From NCBI GenBank assembly GCA_018267135.1, contig JAFDZA010000004.1, positions 124,001-188,000 of the forward strand: a stretch of 64,000 bases of DNA, written 5' to 3'. The notes under the pieces are model-generated. The model was not told the DNA's origin. It saw nothing but the letters and a program-made list of their open reading frames with translations, and ran no database searches. A program made the position numbers and the translations under genes. The stretch is from Bacteroidota bacterium. GTDB lineage: Bacteria; Bacteroidota; Bacteroidia; Cytophagales; Cyclobacteriaceae. How positions within the stretch are numbered: position 1 is the first letter of the stretch; every line of letters begins with the position of its first letter. Below are positions 26,127-36,163 of this stretch, one piece after another.

Positions 26127-27308
26127 ATGAACGAACTGAACATTCCATTCAACGATACGGAAGTAGCTTTTCAATACAAAAACGACCGCCAGTTAAAAAA
26201 AGCAAATTTCATTTTCTCGCTGGTCAATAATCCGGTCATTTCTTCGCTGGCCACGAGGTTGGTAAAATTTAGTTTTGCAGCACATTTACCGGTAAAAGGA
26301 ATTATTCGCAGTACCGTTTTCGATCATTTTTGTGGTGGGGAAACCATTGAGCAAAGCGAGGAGGTAATTCAATCGCTCTATAAGTACCAGGTCGGAACAA
26401 TCCTCGATTATTCGGTAGAAGGCGAAGAAAGTGAATCGGCCTTTGAAGCAACCGCGCATGAAATTATCCGAACCATAGAGAAAGCAAAAAATAACCCGGC
26501 CGTACCGTTTAGTGTTTTTAAAACGACTGGCCTGGCCGCCTTCAACCTGCTGGAAAAAATACAGGCCGGAGAAAAACTTTCGGGCGCAGAATCAACCGCC
26601 TGGGACAATGTGCTGAACCGGGTTAACCGAATCTGCCAAAAAGCATTTGAAAATAATGTGCCGGTGCTGATTGATGCCGAAGACAGTTGGATTCAAAACC
26701 CGATTGATAATCTTGCTTACGACATGATGCGTAAGTACAACCGCGAAAAAGCCATTGTGTTTAATACGTACCAAATGTACCGGGCTGATATGCTCGGCAA
26801 CTTAAAGAAAGCATTTGCAGACGCAGAGCAGGGCGGTTACTTTATAGGAATGAAACTGGTACGTGGGGCATACATGGAGAAGGAGGCAGCCCGGGCCGCT
26901 GAGCGGGGCTATTCTAACCCCATCCATCCTAACAAAGCCTCTACCGATAAAGCGTTTGATGATGGCCTTACCTTTTGCGTAGAAAACATTCACCGTATTT
27001 CGGTAATGTGCGGCTCGCACAACGAAAACAGCAACCAATTATTAGCTTCTCTTCTGGTGCAAAAGCAACTTTCCCGCCGCGATGAGCGGGTGTGGTTTGC
27101 TCAACTACTCGGCATGAGCGACAACATTTCGTTTAACCTGGGCAAAGAAGGTTTTAACGTGGTAAAATATGTGCCCTATGGGCCGGTAGAATCGGTCATG
27201 CCTTATTTGCTGAGAAGGGCTGAAGAGAATACATCTGTAGCAGGCCAAAGCAGCCGCGAACTGGTGCTGATCAGAAAAGAACTGAAGCGCAGAAGGAATC
27301 GGAAGTGA
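26127..27308 (+). CDS. putA: Proline dehydrogenase (monofunctional)
   Basis: The ATG at 26127 is chosen because the in-frame TTG at 26106 lies within the promoter box. The 393-residue protein is an FAD-dependent TIM barrel of the PRODH family. Visible blocks are DAEDSWIQ, the substrate/FAD loop [11 protein letters not shown] (about 245), CGSHNENS and the C-terminal [18 protein letters not shown] (about 352-369), which contains the conserved proline-binding arginines. It oxidises proline to pyrroline-5-carboxylate at the membrane. There is no P5C dehydrogenase domain or DNA-binding domain as in proteobacterial PutA, and no P5C dehydrogenase gene adjacent. Confidence 0.94.
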   Translation: MNELNIPFNDTEVAFQYKNDRQLKKANFIFSLVNNPVISSLATRLVKFSFAAHLPVKGIIRSTVFDHFCGGETIEQSEEVIQSLYKYQVGTILDYSVEGEESESAFEATAHEIIRTIEKAKNNPAVPFSVFKTTGLAAFNLLEKIQAGEKLSGAESTAWDNVLNRVNRICQKAFENNVPVLIDAEDSWIQNPIDNLAYDMMRKYNREKAIVFNTYQMYRADMLGNLKKAFADAEQGGYFIGMKLVRGAYMEKEAARAAERGYSNPIHPNKASTDKAFDDGLTFCVENIHRISVMCGSHNENSNQLLASLLVQKQLSRRDERVWFAQLLGMSDNISFNLGKEGFNVVKYVPYGPVESVMPYLLRRAEENTSVAGQSSRELVLIRKELKRRRNRK

Positions 27309-27313
27309 TTCGG

Positions 27314-27321
27314 TATTTTTG
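27314..27321 (+). promoter_or_regulatory. TAnnTTTG -7 box for lysS
   Basis: TATTTTTG matches the consensus and begins 6 bases after the proline dehydrogenase gene ends. It is 18 bases before the lysS ATG, so lysS can be transcribed independently. Confidence 0.5.
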
Positions 27322-27339
27322 CGCTCTAAAAAAAGCTGC

Positions 27340-29067
27340 ATGAACTTAAGCGAGCAAGAAGTTATACGCCGGCAAAGTATGGACGAGCTGAACAAGCTCG
27401 GCATCAACCCGTACCCGGCTCCATTATTTGAAGTAACGATTTCGGCCAACGAATTTCATCAACATTTTCCCTCACTGGAAGGAAAAGATTTGTCGGTGGC
27501 GGGACGCATAATGAGCCGCCGGGTAATGGGCAATGCTTCTTTTGCTGAACTTCAGGATGAAAGCGGGCGCGTGCAGGTTTATTTCAGGCGCGATGATCTC
27601 TGCCCGGATGAAGACAAAACTTTATATAATACCGTTTTTAAAAAACTACTCGATATTGGCGACATTATCGGAGTAAACGGATTTGCGTTTACCACCCAAA
27701 CAGGCGAAAAATCCATTCATGCCAAAAGCTTCACGGTTCTTTCCAAATCGTTGCGGCCACTGCCCATTGTAAAAGAAACCAAAGACGAACAGGGAAACAC
27801 CCACGTGCACGATGCCTTTACGGACCCTGAGCAGCGCTACCGCATGCGGTATGTGGACCTGGTCGTGAACCCGCACGTTCGCGAGGCATTTATTAAGCGC
27901 ACCAAGTTAGTGAACTCTATGCGCGAGTACCTCAATAAGCAAGGGTATTTGGAAGTAGAAACTCCTATTCTGCAGCCTTTGTATGGAGGCGCTGCCGCCA
28001 AACCTTTTAAAACACACCACAACACATTGGATATGACGCTCTATCTACGCATAGCCAATGAACTTTATCTGAAGCGGCTGATTGTAGGCGGATTTAATGG
28101 CGTGTACGAATTTTCGAAAGACTTCCGCAACGAAGGGATGTCGCGATTTCATAATCCGGAATTTACACAGGTAGAATTATATGTGGCTTATAAAGACTAT
28201 CAGTGGATGATGAACCTGGTGGAAGAGATGGTAGAGAAAGTAGCCATTGATCTGCACGGCACCACGCAGGTGCAGGTAGGCGAGAACCTCATTAATTTTA
28301 AACGACCGTGGAAGCGGATGACCATGTATGAATCCATCCATCACTTTACCGGCATAGATATTTCTGAAATGGACGAAAGCCAGTTACGCCAAGTAGGAAA
28401 GCAACTTCAGGTGCCGATGGATGAAACCATGGGCAAGGGAAAATTGATTGATCAGATCTTTGGCGAAAAATGTGAACCTAATCTGATCCAACCCACATTC
28501 ATTACCGACTACCCGTTGGAAATGTCGCCATTAGCCAAAAAGCATCGAAGTAAACCCGGCCTGGTAGAGCGCTTCGAGGCTATTTGCAACCGCAAAGAAA
28601 TCTGTAACTCTTTTTCCGAGTTGAATGACCCGATTGACCAGCGCAAGCGGTTTGAGGAACAACTGGAACTGGGTAAACGGGGTGATGAAGAAGCCATGAC
28701 ATTAGATGAAGATTTTCTTCGCGCCTTAGAATATGGAATGCCGCCTACAGCCGGTTTGGGTATTGGCATAGACCGTCTGAGCATGATTATGACCAACTCG
28801 CCTTCTATTCAAGATGTTATTTTCTTTCCACAGATGAAGCCCGAGAAAAAAACCGAACTCGACCCGGAAAAAGAATTTGGTTCCTTGGGTATCCGGGCTG
28901 AATTATTTCCGATTTTAGAAAAACTGGGCATCCGCTCGGCCGAGCAATTAAAAAGCATAAAAGCTTCTAAACTTTTTAATGATATACCGGGCATGCGCAA
29001 AAAAATGAAATTGGAGGCCGTTCAAAATCCCACACTGCAAGAAATAGAAGGGTGGATCAATTCGTAA
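27340..29067 (+). CDS. lysS: Lysyl-tRNA synthetase, class II
   Basis: The in-frame TTG at 27319 is part of the promoter box, so the ATG at 27340 is used, giving 575 residues. An OB-fold anticodon domain (about 50-170, [10 protein letters not shown]) is followed by the class II core: motif 2 around [14 protein letters not shown] (about 265) and motif 3 [11 protein letters not shown] (about 470). The enzyme charges tRNA-Lys in the cytoplasm. It is about 70 residues longer than E. coli LysS because of a C-terminal tail (after FFPQMKPE) with helices that look like a helix-hairpin-helix repeat ([12 protein letters not shown]). Such tails occur in Bacteroidota; their role is unknown to me. Confidence 0.97.
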   Translation: MNLSEQEVIRRQSMDELNKLGINPYPAPLFEVTISANEFHQHFPSLEGKDLSVAGRIMSRRVMGNASFAELQDESGRVQVYFRRDDLCPDEDKTLYNTVFKKLLDIGDIIGVNGFAFTTQTGEKSIHAKSFTVLSKSLRPLPIVKETKDEQGNTHVHDAFTDPEQRYRMRYVDLVVNPHVREAFIKRTKLVNSMREYLNKQGYLEVETPILQPLYGGAAAKPFKTHHNTLDMTLYLRIANELYLKRLIVGGFNGVYEFSKDFRNEGMSRFHNPEFTQVELYVAYKDYQWMMNLVEEMVEKVAIDLHGTTQVQVGENLINFKRPWKRMTMYESIHHFTGIDISEMDESQLRQVGKQLQVPMDETMGKGKLIDQIFGEKCEPNLIQPTFITDYPLEMSPLAKKHRSKPGLVERFEAICNRKEICNSFSELNDPIDQRKRFEEQLELGKRGDEEAMTLDEDFLRALEYGMPPTAGLGIGIDRLSMIMTNSPSIQDVIFFPQMKPEKKTELDPEKEFGSLGIRAELFPILEKLGIRSAEQLKSIKASKLFNDIPGMRKKMKLEAVQNPTLQEIEGWINS

Positions 29068-29078
29068 AACAACTGTAT

Positions 29079-31790
29079 TTAATATCCCAACCACGAGTCG
29101 CTGTAGCTTCGGGTACGGTTCAATTTTAAATCTTTTAACAACGAAGATTTAATGCCGATATTAAAGGTATACGACTGAAATTTTCCAATCGGTGTCCAGT
29201 TTAACGACATCTGCCAGCAGTGCAAATCGCGGTTCAGGCTGAAGTTGGGTTGGGTAAACTGATTGCCCACAAAATCGTATCCAGCATTGTAGGTAATTTT
29301 CCATTTGGCGCTCAGGCTAAAATCGCCCGAGAAACGAATGGCTTGTGTAATAACAGGCGATGCGTTGGGGTTTGAATTATTGAAACCCAAGTTATAGCTC
29401 AACCTTAAGTTCCAAGGAATAGAAAAATCCACGTACGTGTCCGGGTGTTGCAATAAATAATCTTTATCAGCCTGGGTTGCGTTCGATTTGGCTACTTTGT
29501 TGCGGGTTTCTGTATCTTTTTTTTGCCCTTGCGAATTGAGATTGGTACTGAGGGCCAGATTGGCATTAGTAAGACGGCCTAATTTGCCTTGGTTCCACGC
29601 TAAGTGATTAGCCCTTACTATAGTATAGACGGGCTGATCTTGTGTATTAACACCATACCTGACACGGTTGTACTGATACGGATCTACTGTGCCGCTCAGG
29701 TTTATATTGATTTTGTTATTGAGAATGTTAGAGTTGGCACTGATACCGATGGGTGCCAACTTAAAAGAGTCGGCCAAAAAATTATAACTGGAACTGAGCG
29801 ACAGGTTGTTGAGCAAAGAAATTTTCCGGTCCACGGTATCCGATGGTTTTCTCACCTTCATTTCTACCGTGTTGCCAATACCAAAGGTCATCGATTGATT
29901 TTTCCCGGAAGGCGCGGTGCCATAAATAAAGCCTTCGTGTATGGAGTGAAGCACTACATAGGGCTTTCCGTTGGCATCGGTTAAGCCTACCCGCTGATAA
30001 TACCCGTACTTGGGGTCGGAGAAATCGGGGTTGTAAGTAATTCCTACGGTGGGCGTAACTACATGGCGAATAGCCCGGATGCGGGCGTTTTTATTTTTGG
30101 CCAGGTACATACCGTAAAGCCGGGTGGTTACACTCATGTTTAAGTTGTAATACGATTCGCGGCTAAACTGCCGCACGGTATCGGTTTTTACGGCTTGCGA
30201 GCCAAGCGTAAGCGGTCCTTTGGGTGAGGAGCCCCAGTTTACATGCTGGAAGTACCACAACTCATTGTAGGTTCCACTCATGGTCAGCGTTAAAAACTTT
30301 TGTATTTTAAAAGAAGTACTGATGGGCAATTGATGGCGAACTCCGGCATTGCCGTTTCTAAAATAACGAGGCAGATTTTGAAGATTAAAAACTCCGATGC
30401 TGTCGGGCACCACCGTTCCGTTTTGACGGGTTAGTGTTCCTAAGTCGTTGTTAATTTGGTTTACTCCGTTCATCGTGTATTTAAACTGAAAATTCTGGAG
30501 CACCCGGGCTTGCGATTTTTTAAAAGGATAAACATTGTTTACGTTAAAACTGATGTCGGGCAGCCCCAAGTCAACCCGTCTTGTTTTAAAATCCTGGCTG
30601 TGGCGAAGGTTAGAGGCCAAAGCAAAGGGAGTTCCCGGAAATGACTTGGAGATAGAAATGTTTGAATTGGCTTTTTGCGTGGCGTTGCTGTTAGCCATAG
30701 AGGTAGTGTTGGTAGGCCCCATGCCTAAAAAGTTGTTGCTGTTGTTGGTGCTGGTGGCGGCATTAACCGAGGCAGAAAAACGAAACGTACCTTTCGATTT
30801 TGGAGCATGGCTCCATTGAATGCTAAAATCTTTCCGCTTGTTGGGGCTTTCTATGTTAGTGGTGTAGTTATTATTGTTGTATGAAAAACTAAAAGACCCG
30901 GTGTACTTATAGCGGCTGATGTAGTTCGAGTTAAGGTATAGGGCAGTAGATCCTTTTGAATAGAGATCGGCCGTAACACTCAGGTTGATATAATCGCTGA
31001 TATCAAAATAATATCCGGCTCTTCGGAGAAAAAAACCCCGGATTTGTTCTTCCCCATAGACGGGCACAATAATGCCCGAAGCACTTTTTCGCTGCGAAGG
31101 AAAAATACCGAAAGCAAAACCCAAAGGCGTGGGCACATGGTTAAATTCCATATAAAATGGCCCGGAAACAATTTTGTCGCCCGGAATGGCTTTGGCCTTG
31201 CTGGATATGATGCGGTAGTGAGGGTCGGCCAGGTCGCACGTGGTGTAGGCATTTCCCCGAGTAAGCAAATCGTTTTTATCATTTTTATAAACGGCATCGC
31301 CATGCATAAACCCTTCGCCTTGCTTGGTTACTACTTCAGTTATTTTAGCCTTTTTTGTTTTGAAGTTATAGACCATGCCGCGTGTTTCATATTCGCTCTC
31401 CCCATCTTTAAAAACGGGGAAGCCAATCATCTTCCCGGTGGAGTCGGGTAACCCATTGGCCGTAATGGTAGATTTCTCGTAGTCGATGGTAATCAGTTCG
31501 GCATCGAGTTTAATTTGCCCGTAGGTTACTTTGGCATTGCCGTACAGGTGCACTATTTTTTTACCCATTTCAGAAATGATGGAGTCTTCGGCCGAATAGA
31601 CAATAGTGTTTTCAATATCACCCTTTCTGGCTGCCTGAGTGGTGTCTTTTTTTACCTTCGTAGTATCGGCAGTTGTTTTAGAGGCCGGCAGCTTACCCTT
31701 GGTATTTTTAGGTTTGGTGTTTCCCTGGGAATAAACCTGACCTACAAACAACAAAACAGTGATAAATGAAACAGCGGTACGAAACGCCAT
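29079..31790 (-). CDS. lptD: LPS assembly protein LptD-like outer-membrane barrel
   Basis: The open frame reaches 32054, but the stretch above 31790 lies antisense to the amidase. The ATG at 31790 begins a good signal peptide (MAFRTAVSFITVLLFVG, cut after YSQ). The 903-residue protein has a Lys/Thr-rich linker, an OstA-like periplasmic domain (about 60-200: VHLYGNAKVTYGQIKLDA), and a large C-terminal beta-barrel ending in aromatic residues (SDSWLGY). LptD with LptE inserts lipopolysaccharide into the outer leaflet. An LptE-like gene lies in this window at 62929. The cysteine pairs of E. coli LptD are not evident, as is common in this phylum. Confidence 0.88.
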   Translation of the reverse strand: MAFRTAVSFITVLLFVGQVYSQGNTKPKNTKGKLPASKTTADTTKVKKDTTQAARKGDIENTIVYSAEDSIISEMGKKIVHLYGNAKVTYGQIKLDAELITIDYEKSTITANGLPDSTGKMIGFPVFKDGESEYETRGMVYNFKTKKAKITEVVTKQGEGFMHGDAVYKNDKNDLLTRGNAYTTCDLADPHYRIISSKAKAIPGDKIVSGPFYMEFNHVPTPLGFAFGIFPSQRKSASGIIVPVYGEEQIRGFFLRRAGYYFDISDYINLSVTADLYSKGSTALYLNSNYISRYKYTGSFSFSYNNNNYTTNIESPNKRKDFSIQWSHAPKSKGTFRFSASVNAATSTNNSNNFLGMGPTNTTSMANSNATQKANSNISISKSFPGTPFALASNLRHSQDFKTRRVDLGLPDISFNVNNVYPFKKSQARVLQNFQFKYTMNGVNQINNDLGTLTRQNGTVVPDSIGVFNLQNLPRYFRNGNAGVRHQLPISTSFKIQKFLTLTMSGTYNELWYFQHVNWGSSPKGPLTLGSQAVKTDTVRQFSRESYYNLNMSVTTRLYGMYLAKNKNARIRAIRHVVTPTVGITYNPDFSDPKYGYYQRVGLTDANGKPYVVLHSIHEGFIYGTAPSGKNQSMTFGIGNTVEMKVRKPSDTVDRKISLLNNLSLSSSYNFLADSFKLAPIGISANSNILNNKININLSGTVDPYQYNRVRYGVNTQDQPVYTIVRANHLAWNQGKLGRLTNANLALSTNLNSQGQKKDTETRNKVAKSNATQADKDYLLQHPDTYVDFSIPWNLRLSYNLGFNNSNPNASPVITQAIRFSGDFSLSAKWKITYNAGYDFVGNQFTQPNFSLNRDLHCWQMSLNWTPIGKFQSYTFNIGIKSSLLKDLKLNRTRSYSDSWLGY

Positions 31791-32691
31791 GCTTTGCAGA
31801 AAGGTCAGGGTTAATAGGTTTTTAGCATATTGTGAAAAATTCACAACTTTGTGTAAAGTTATTTTAAATCTGCCACACATCGTAACGTTCATTCGGAATA
31901 TCCAATTAAAGGTCTTCTTAATAGCAATAACCTTGCTAAACTCTTCTGCTACCTTTTTAGTGGGCGGAACCAAGGTGGCTACGGTAGTAATTGACCCCGG
32001 CCATGGCGGGAAAGACCCCGGCAACATGGGCAAAAAATCAAAGGAAAAAGACATTGCCCTGAAAATCTCACTGAAGTTTGGTGCCTATATTGAAAAGAAC
32101 CATCCCGATGTAAAGGTGATATACACCCGCAAAGACGACCGGTATGTAGATTTAGACGAACGGGCTGTGCTGGCCAACAAAGTAAAGGCCGACTTGTTTA
32201 TTTGTATCCATTGCAACTCGGAGGCTGGTACCAGTGCCTATGGCACCGAAACTTTTGTGATGGGGCTTTCTAAAGACCAACGAAACTTTGAAGTAGCCAA
32301 ACGGGAGAATTCCGTTATCTTGATGGACGAAAATTACCAGGAACGCTACGAGGGTTTTGACCCCGGCAGCCCCGAGTCGTATATTTTATTTACGCTGAGC
32401 CAAAGTGCCTTTCAGGAAAGCAGTCTGCGGTTTGCCCAGAAAATTGAAGACCAGTTTAAAAAAAAGGTAGGGCGCTACAGCCGGGGTGTAAAACAAGCTG
32501 GCTTTTGGGTGCTGTGGCGTACGGCCATGCCCAGTGTGTTGGTTGAAACAGGGTTTTTATCGAATGCTAAAGAGGAAAATTTTATGGTAACAGATCATGG
32601 CCAGGATGTAATTGCAGGCGGAATCTACCATGCCTTTAAAGAATATAAAATGGAAATGGAATCAATCGGGTCAAAAGACAAAGATCAATGA
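31789..32691 (+). CDS. N-acetylmuramoyl-L-alanine amidase (Amidase_3)
   Basis: The catalytic domain is clear: VVIDPGHGGKDPG with the first zinc His, a later zinc Glu region, ICIHCNS with another zinc His, and VLVETGFLSN with the catalytic Glu. It cuts the amide bond between peptidoglycan glycan and peptide in the periplasm. The start is uncertain. A GTG at 31759 and the ATG at 31789 overlap the lptD start, a TTG lies at 31849, and a non-canonical ATT at 31891 would give the best signal peptide (RNIQLKVFLIAITLL). The ATG is used here. The stop overlaps the next start (ATGA), so it is coupled to the MlaD-like gene. Confidence 0.9.
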   Translation: MLCRKVRVNRFLAYCEKFTTLCKVILNLPHIVTFIRNIQLKVFLIAITLLNSSATFLVGGTKVATVVIDPGHGGKDPGNMGKKSKEKDIALKISLKFGAYIEKNHPDVKVIYTRKDDRYVDLDERAVLANKVKADLFICIHCNSEAGTSAYGTETFVMGLSKDQRNFEVAKRENSVILMDENYQERYEGFDPGSPESYILFTLSQSAFQESSLRFAQKIEDQFKKKVGRYSRGVKQAGFWVLWRTAMPSVLVETGFLSNAKEENFMVTDHGQDVIAGGIYHAFKEYKMEMESIGSKDKDQ

Positions 32692-33662
32692 AGCACAAGG
32701 AATTAAAAGTGGGTGTGTTTGCAGCTGTAGCGCTGGGGTTACTTTATTTTGGTTTTAATTTTCTGAAAGGTGTTGATTTTTTCGATCGTAAAAAAATATA
32801 TTATGCCGTGTATGAAAATATCAACCAGTTAACCAAGTCCAACCCAATATTAATAAACGGGTATGCCGTGGGGCGTGTAAGCCACACCAAAATTCTTCAA
32901 AAAAGAAATAACGATATTTTAGTGGAACTCGAAATAGATGCCGACATTATTCTTACCAAAGACACCAAAGCCGTACTAAATTCTGAATTTTTAGGAAGCA
33001 AATACCTGCTGCTTGAAATTGGCAACTCGCCCATCAGGCTTAAACCGGGCGATACACTAAAAACGGAAGTAGCCCGGGGTATGTTTGATGTACTATCCGA
33101 ATCGGCCGAACCGGTGGCCAACGATCTGCAAACTACCTTGCGGAAGTTTAATACGGCCGTAAGCGACCTAACCCGCATTTTTACAAAAGTGGATATCATC
33201 CTTACCAAACTGCAAACCACGCCCGATCTGCTCAACAAAACATTAGTTACTACCAACGGAAGAATAGATGAACTTTCGGCCAGCCTTAAGCAAGATGCCG
33301 AGAAAACAGGAGCTCTACTGGATGAACTGAAACCCGTTATTGCCAACTTCAAAACAATATCTGATTCGCTGAAACGAATTCAGCTAAATCAAACCGTACA
33401 TAAAATGAACCAAACTATTGCCTCGCTCAACGAGTCGCTGGGCAAACTTAAAAAGCGGGATAACACCATGGGGCGATTGCTTAATGAAGATTCATTATAC
33501 GTTAACCTAAATCATTTAATGATTAACCTGAACAAACTTTCTGATCACCTCAATACCAACCCCAAACATTTTTTTGCTCCGTTGGGGAAAAGCAAAAGAA
33601 AAGTAGAGCGCGATATGAAAAAACAGGAAGAAGAAAAGAAAAAAGCGGCCGAGAAAAAATAA
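32688..33662 (+). CDS. MCE/MlaD family lipid-transport protein
   Basis: The 324-residue protein has an N-terminal membrane anchor (about 7-24), one MCE domain (about 36-125, with VYENINQLTKSNPILINGYAVG and NSEFLGSKYLLLEIG), and a long helical, partly coiled-coil tail that ends in a Lys/Glu-rich run. Proteins of this type form hexameric rings that move phospholipids between membranes, together with an MlaE permease and MlaF ATPase. Those partners are not adjacent. It is translationally coupled to the amidase upstream, and the carboxylase gene follows 2 bases later. Confidence 0.88.
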   Translation: MKHKELKVGVFAAVALGLLYFGFNFLKGVDFFDRKKIYYAVYENINQLTKSNPILINGYAVGRVSHTKILQKRNNDILVELEIDADIILTKDTKAVLNSEFLGSKYLLLEIGNSPIRLKPGDTLKTEVARGMFDVLSESAEPVANDLQTTLRKFNTAVSDLTRIFTKVDIILTKLQTTPDLLNKTLVTTNGRIDELSASLKQDAEKTGALLDELKPVIANFKTISDSLKRIQLNQTVHKMNQTIASLNESLGKLKKRDNTMGRLLNEDSLYVNLNHLMINLNKLSDHLNTNPKHFFAPLGKSKRKVERDMKKQEEEKKKAAEKK

Positions 33663-33664
33663 GT

Positions 33665-35290
33665 ATGGATTTGGAATTTAACAAAAACGAAGACCACTTT
33701 AGATCGCTTCGCGCCCAGCTTCAGGCCAAAAAGAAAAAAACACAACTGGGCGGAGGTGAAAAAAAAATAAGCGAGCAACATAGCAAAGGAAAACTGACGG
33801 CCCGCGAGCGCATCGATTATTTGCGCGACCCGGGCACCGAATTTTTGGAAATCGGGTTGCTGGCCGGAGATGGGATGTATGCCGAGCAGGGCGGATGCCC
33901 CTCGGGCGGAGTAGTAGCCGGGATCGGTTATATTAAGAGAAGATTGTGCGTAATCGTGGCCAACGATGCCACGGTAAAAGCGGGCGCGTGGTTTCCCATC
34001 ACCGCTAAAAAAAATCTGCGCGCCCAGGAAGTGGCCATGGAAAACAGGCTACCCATTGTGTATCTGGTTGATAGTGCCGGTGTTTTCTTGCCTATGCAAG
34101 ACGAAATTTTTCCCGACAAAGAACACTTCGGAAGGCAATTCAGAAATAATGCAAAGATGTCGTCTATGGGCATTGTGCAGATTGCCGCCATCATGGGCAG
34201 CTGTGTGGCCGGAGGCGCTTACTTGCCCATTATGAGCGATGAAGCCATGATCGTAGATAAAACCGGATCTATCTTTTTGGCCGGATCGTATTTAGTAAAA
34301 GCGGCTATTGGCGAAGATATTGACAATGAAACGCTGGGCGGGGCCACCACCCACTGTGAAATTTCGGGCGTAACCGACAACAAATTTCCCAACGATCAGG
34401 CTTGCCTCGATTACATCCGGAATTTGTTTGACAAAATAGGCCATTCAGAAATAGCCGGCTTCGATCGGGTTGAATCTAAACCCCCTCAAGAAAAGCCGGA
34501 AGAGATTTACGGAATCTTTCCGCACGACCGGGCCAAGCCGTACGATATGCTCGAAATTATTAAACGCCTGACCGACCACTCTGCTTTTGATGAATATAAA
34601 CCTCTTTACGGAAAAACACTTTTGTGTGGCTATGCCCGCATCGATGGCTGGGCCGTGGGCATTCTGGCTAATCAGCGCAAAACGGTAAAGACTAAAAAAG
34701 GCGAGATGCAGATGGGCGGAGTTATTTATTCTGACTCGGCCGATAAAGCAGCCCGCTTTATTATGAATTGCAACCAGCGGAAAATTCCCTTAGTTTTTCT
34801 TCAGGATGTGAGTGGTTTTATGGTGGGCAGCCGGGCAGAGCAGGGAGGTATTATTAAAGACGGTGCCAAGATGGTAAATGCCATGGCCAATTCTACCGTA
34901 CCTAAATTTACTTTCCTCATCGGCAATTCGTATGGAGCAGGTAACTATGCCATGTGTGGCAAAGCGTACGACCCCCGGTTAATTTATGCCTGGCCTACAG
35001 CCCAACTGGCGGTAATGAGTGGCAGTTCGGCCGCCAAAACTCTGCTGCAAATCCGCATCAGCACGCTGAAGGCGCAAGGAAAAACCATCTCCGAAGACGA
35101 AGAAAAAAAATTATTAAAAGAAATTACCGACCGCTACAACGATCAACTCAGCCCCTATTATGCGGCCGCCCGATTGTGGGTAGATGGTGTGGTAGATCCA
35201 TTAGAGACCCGAAAAATTGTTTCGATGGGTATAGAAGCTGCCAATCAGGCTCCGGTTGAGAAATTTAATGTGGGCGTCATTCAGACGTAA
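33665..35290 (+). CDS. Acyl-CoA carboxylase beta subunit, methylcrotonyl-CoA carboxylase type
   Basis: The 541-residue carboxyltransferase shares [12 protein letters not shown] with the subunit at 18268 but belongs to another subgroup. The blocks YLVDSAGVFLPMQ, FPDKEHFGRQFRNNAKMS and GNSYGAGNYAMCGKAYDPR match MccB, the beta subunit of 3-methylcrotonyl-CoA carboxylase (leucine breakdown), and related geranyl-CoA enzymes. No biotin-carrying alpha subunit is beside it. It starts 2 bases after the MlaD-like stop, so it is probably in one transcript with amidase and MlaD, an odd functional mix. Confidence 0.9.
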   Translation: MDLEFNKNEDHFRSLRAQLQAKKKKTQLGGGEKKISEQHSKGKLTARERIDYLRDPGTEFLEIGLLAGDGMYAEQGGCPSGGVVAGIGYIKRRLCVIVANDATVKAGAWFPITAKKNLRAQEVAMENRLPIVYLVDSAGVFLPMQDEIFPDKEHFGRQFRNNAKMSSMGIVQIAAIMGSCVAGGAYLPIMSDEAMIVDKTGSIFLAGSYLVKAAIGEDIDNETLGGATTHCEISGVTDNKFPNDQACLDYIRNLFDKIGHSEIAGFDRVESKPPQEKPEEIYGIFPHDRAKPYDMLEIIKRLTDHSAFDEYKPLYGKTLLCGYARIDGWAVGILANQRKTVKTKKGEMQMGGVIYSDSADKAARFIMNCNQRKIPLVFLQDVSGFMVGSRAEQGGIIKDGAKMVNAMANSTVPKFTFLIGNSYGAGNYAMCGKAYDPRLIYAWPTAQLAVMSGSSAAKTLLQIRISTLKAQGKTISEDEEKKLLKEITDRYNDQLSPYYAAARLWVDGVVDPLETRKIVSMGIEAANQAPVEKFNVGVIQT

Positions 35291-35311
35291 GTCAATTTTG
35301 AAAAACAGAGC

Positions 35312-36163
35312 ATGCAGGATAAAGAACTGAAAGCGCTTATTTCATTACTCGATGACGAAGATCAGCAGGTGATTTCGCATGTGGAGGAAAAAATTTTGTC
35401 GCTGGGGAAAGCTGCCATTCCTTTTCTGGAGCACGAATGGGAGAGCAACCTAAACCCCGATGTGCAAGGCCGCATAGAAGAACTGATTCATACCCTGCAG
35501 TATGATTTGCTGCGCGAGCGTTTAAAATCCTGGTATGCCGGCACTGAGCAGGATTTGCTTACCGGCATGTGGATTTTGGCTACCTACCAATATCCTGATT
35601 TGGAATTGGAAAAATTGAAGCAGGAATTAGAGCAGATATACTATGAAACGTGGCTGGAGTTTCGCCCCGACCTTTATCCGTTCGATCAGGTGAAGGTGGT
35701 AAACGGTGTATTGTTTAATAAACTGAAGTTTGGAGCGAACACTAAAAATTTTCATTCGCCCGGCAACTCCATGATGAACGTAGTGCTGGAGTCGCGGAAG
35801 GGCAACCCGATTACACTTTGTGTTATTTATATGCTGGTAGCACAAAAATTAAAATTACCCGTACAGGGAGTGAATTTGCCCAATCTGTTTATCCTTACGT
35901 ACAAAGACGATAACCATCAGTTTTATATCAATGCCTTTAATCGGGGTCTTATTTTTTCAAAACAAGACATTGAGAACTACATCAATGAATTGCACCTGGT
36001 GCCGCAGGCTTCTTTTTTTGAGGCGTGCTCTAATCTGGAAATTATCCGCAGGGCATTGCGCAATCTGGTGATGAGTTTTGAAAAAATGGGCGAACATGCC
36101 AAAGCTGATGAAGTGAAAGTGTTATTAGTGGATATTTCTGACGGTGGCGATTTGGGTGTTTAA
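35312..36163 (+). CDS. SirB1/transglutaminase-like family protein
   Basis: The 283-residue protein has an N-terminal HEAT-like helical part (about 1-100) and a transglutaminase-core-like domain with NSMMNVVLESRKGNPITLCVIYM (SirB1 signature) and, later, HQFYINAFNRG. In the family this region corresponds to a papain-like fold, often without the catalytic cysteine; here a Cys follows in TLCVIY. E. coli YchA/SirB1 is a relative of unclear function. It lies 21 bases after the carboxylase gene and overlaps the mgtC stop by 4 bases. Confidence 0.8.
   Translation: MQDKELKALISLLDDEDQQVISHVEEKILSLGKAAIPFLEHEWESNLNPDVQGRIEELIHTLQYDLLRERLKSWYAGTEQDLLTGMWILATYQYPDLELEKLKQELEQIYYETWLEFRPDLYPFDQVKVVNGVLFNKLKFGANTKNFHSPGNSMMNVVLESRKGNPITLCVIYMLVAQKLKLPVQGVNLPNLFILTYKDDNHQFYINAFNRGLIFSKQDIENYINELHLVPQASFFEACSNLEIIRRALRNLVMSFEKMGEHAKADEVKVLLVDISDGGDLGV

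Noticed and set aside
31791..32054. N-terminal extension of LptD up to 32054
   Set aside because: It is antisense to the conserved amidase domain, and a good signal peptide begins at the ATG at 31790.
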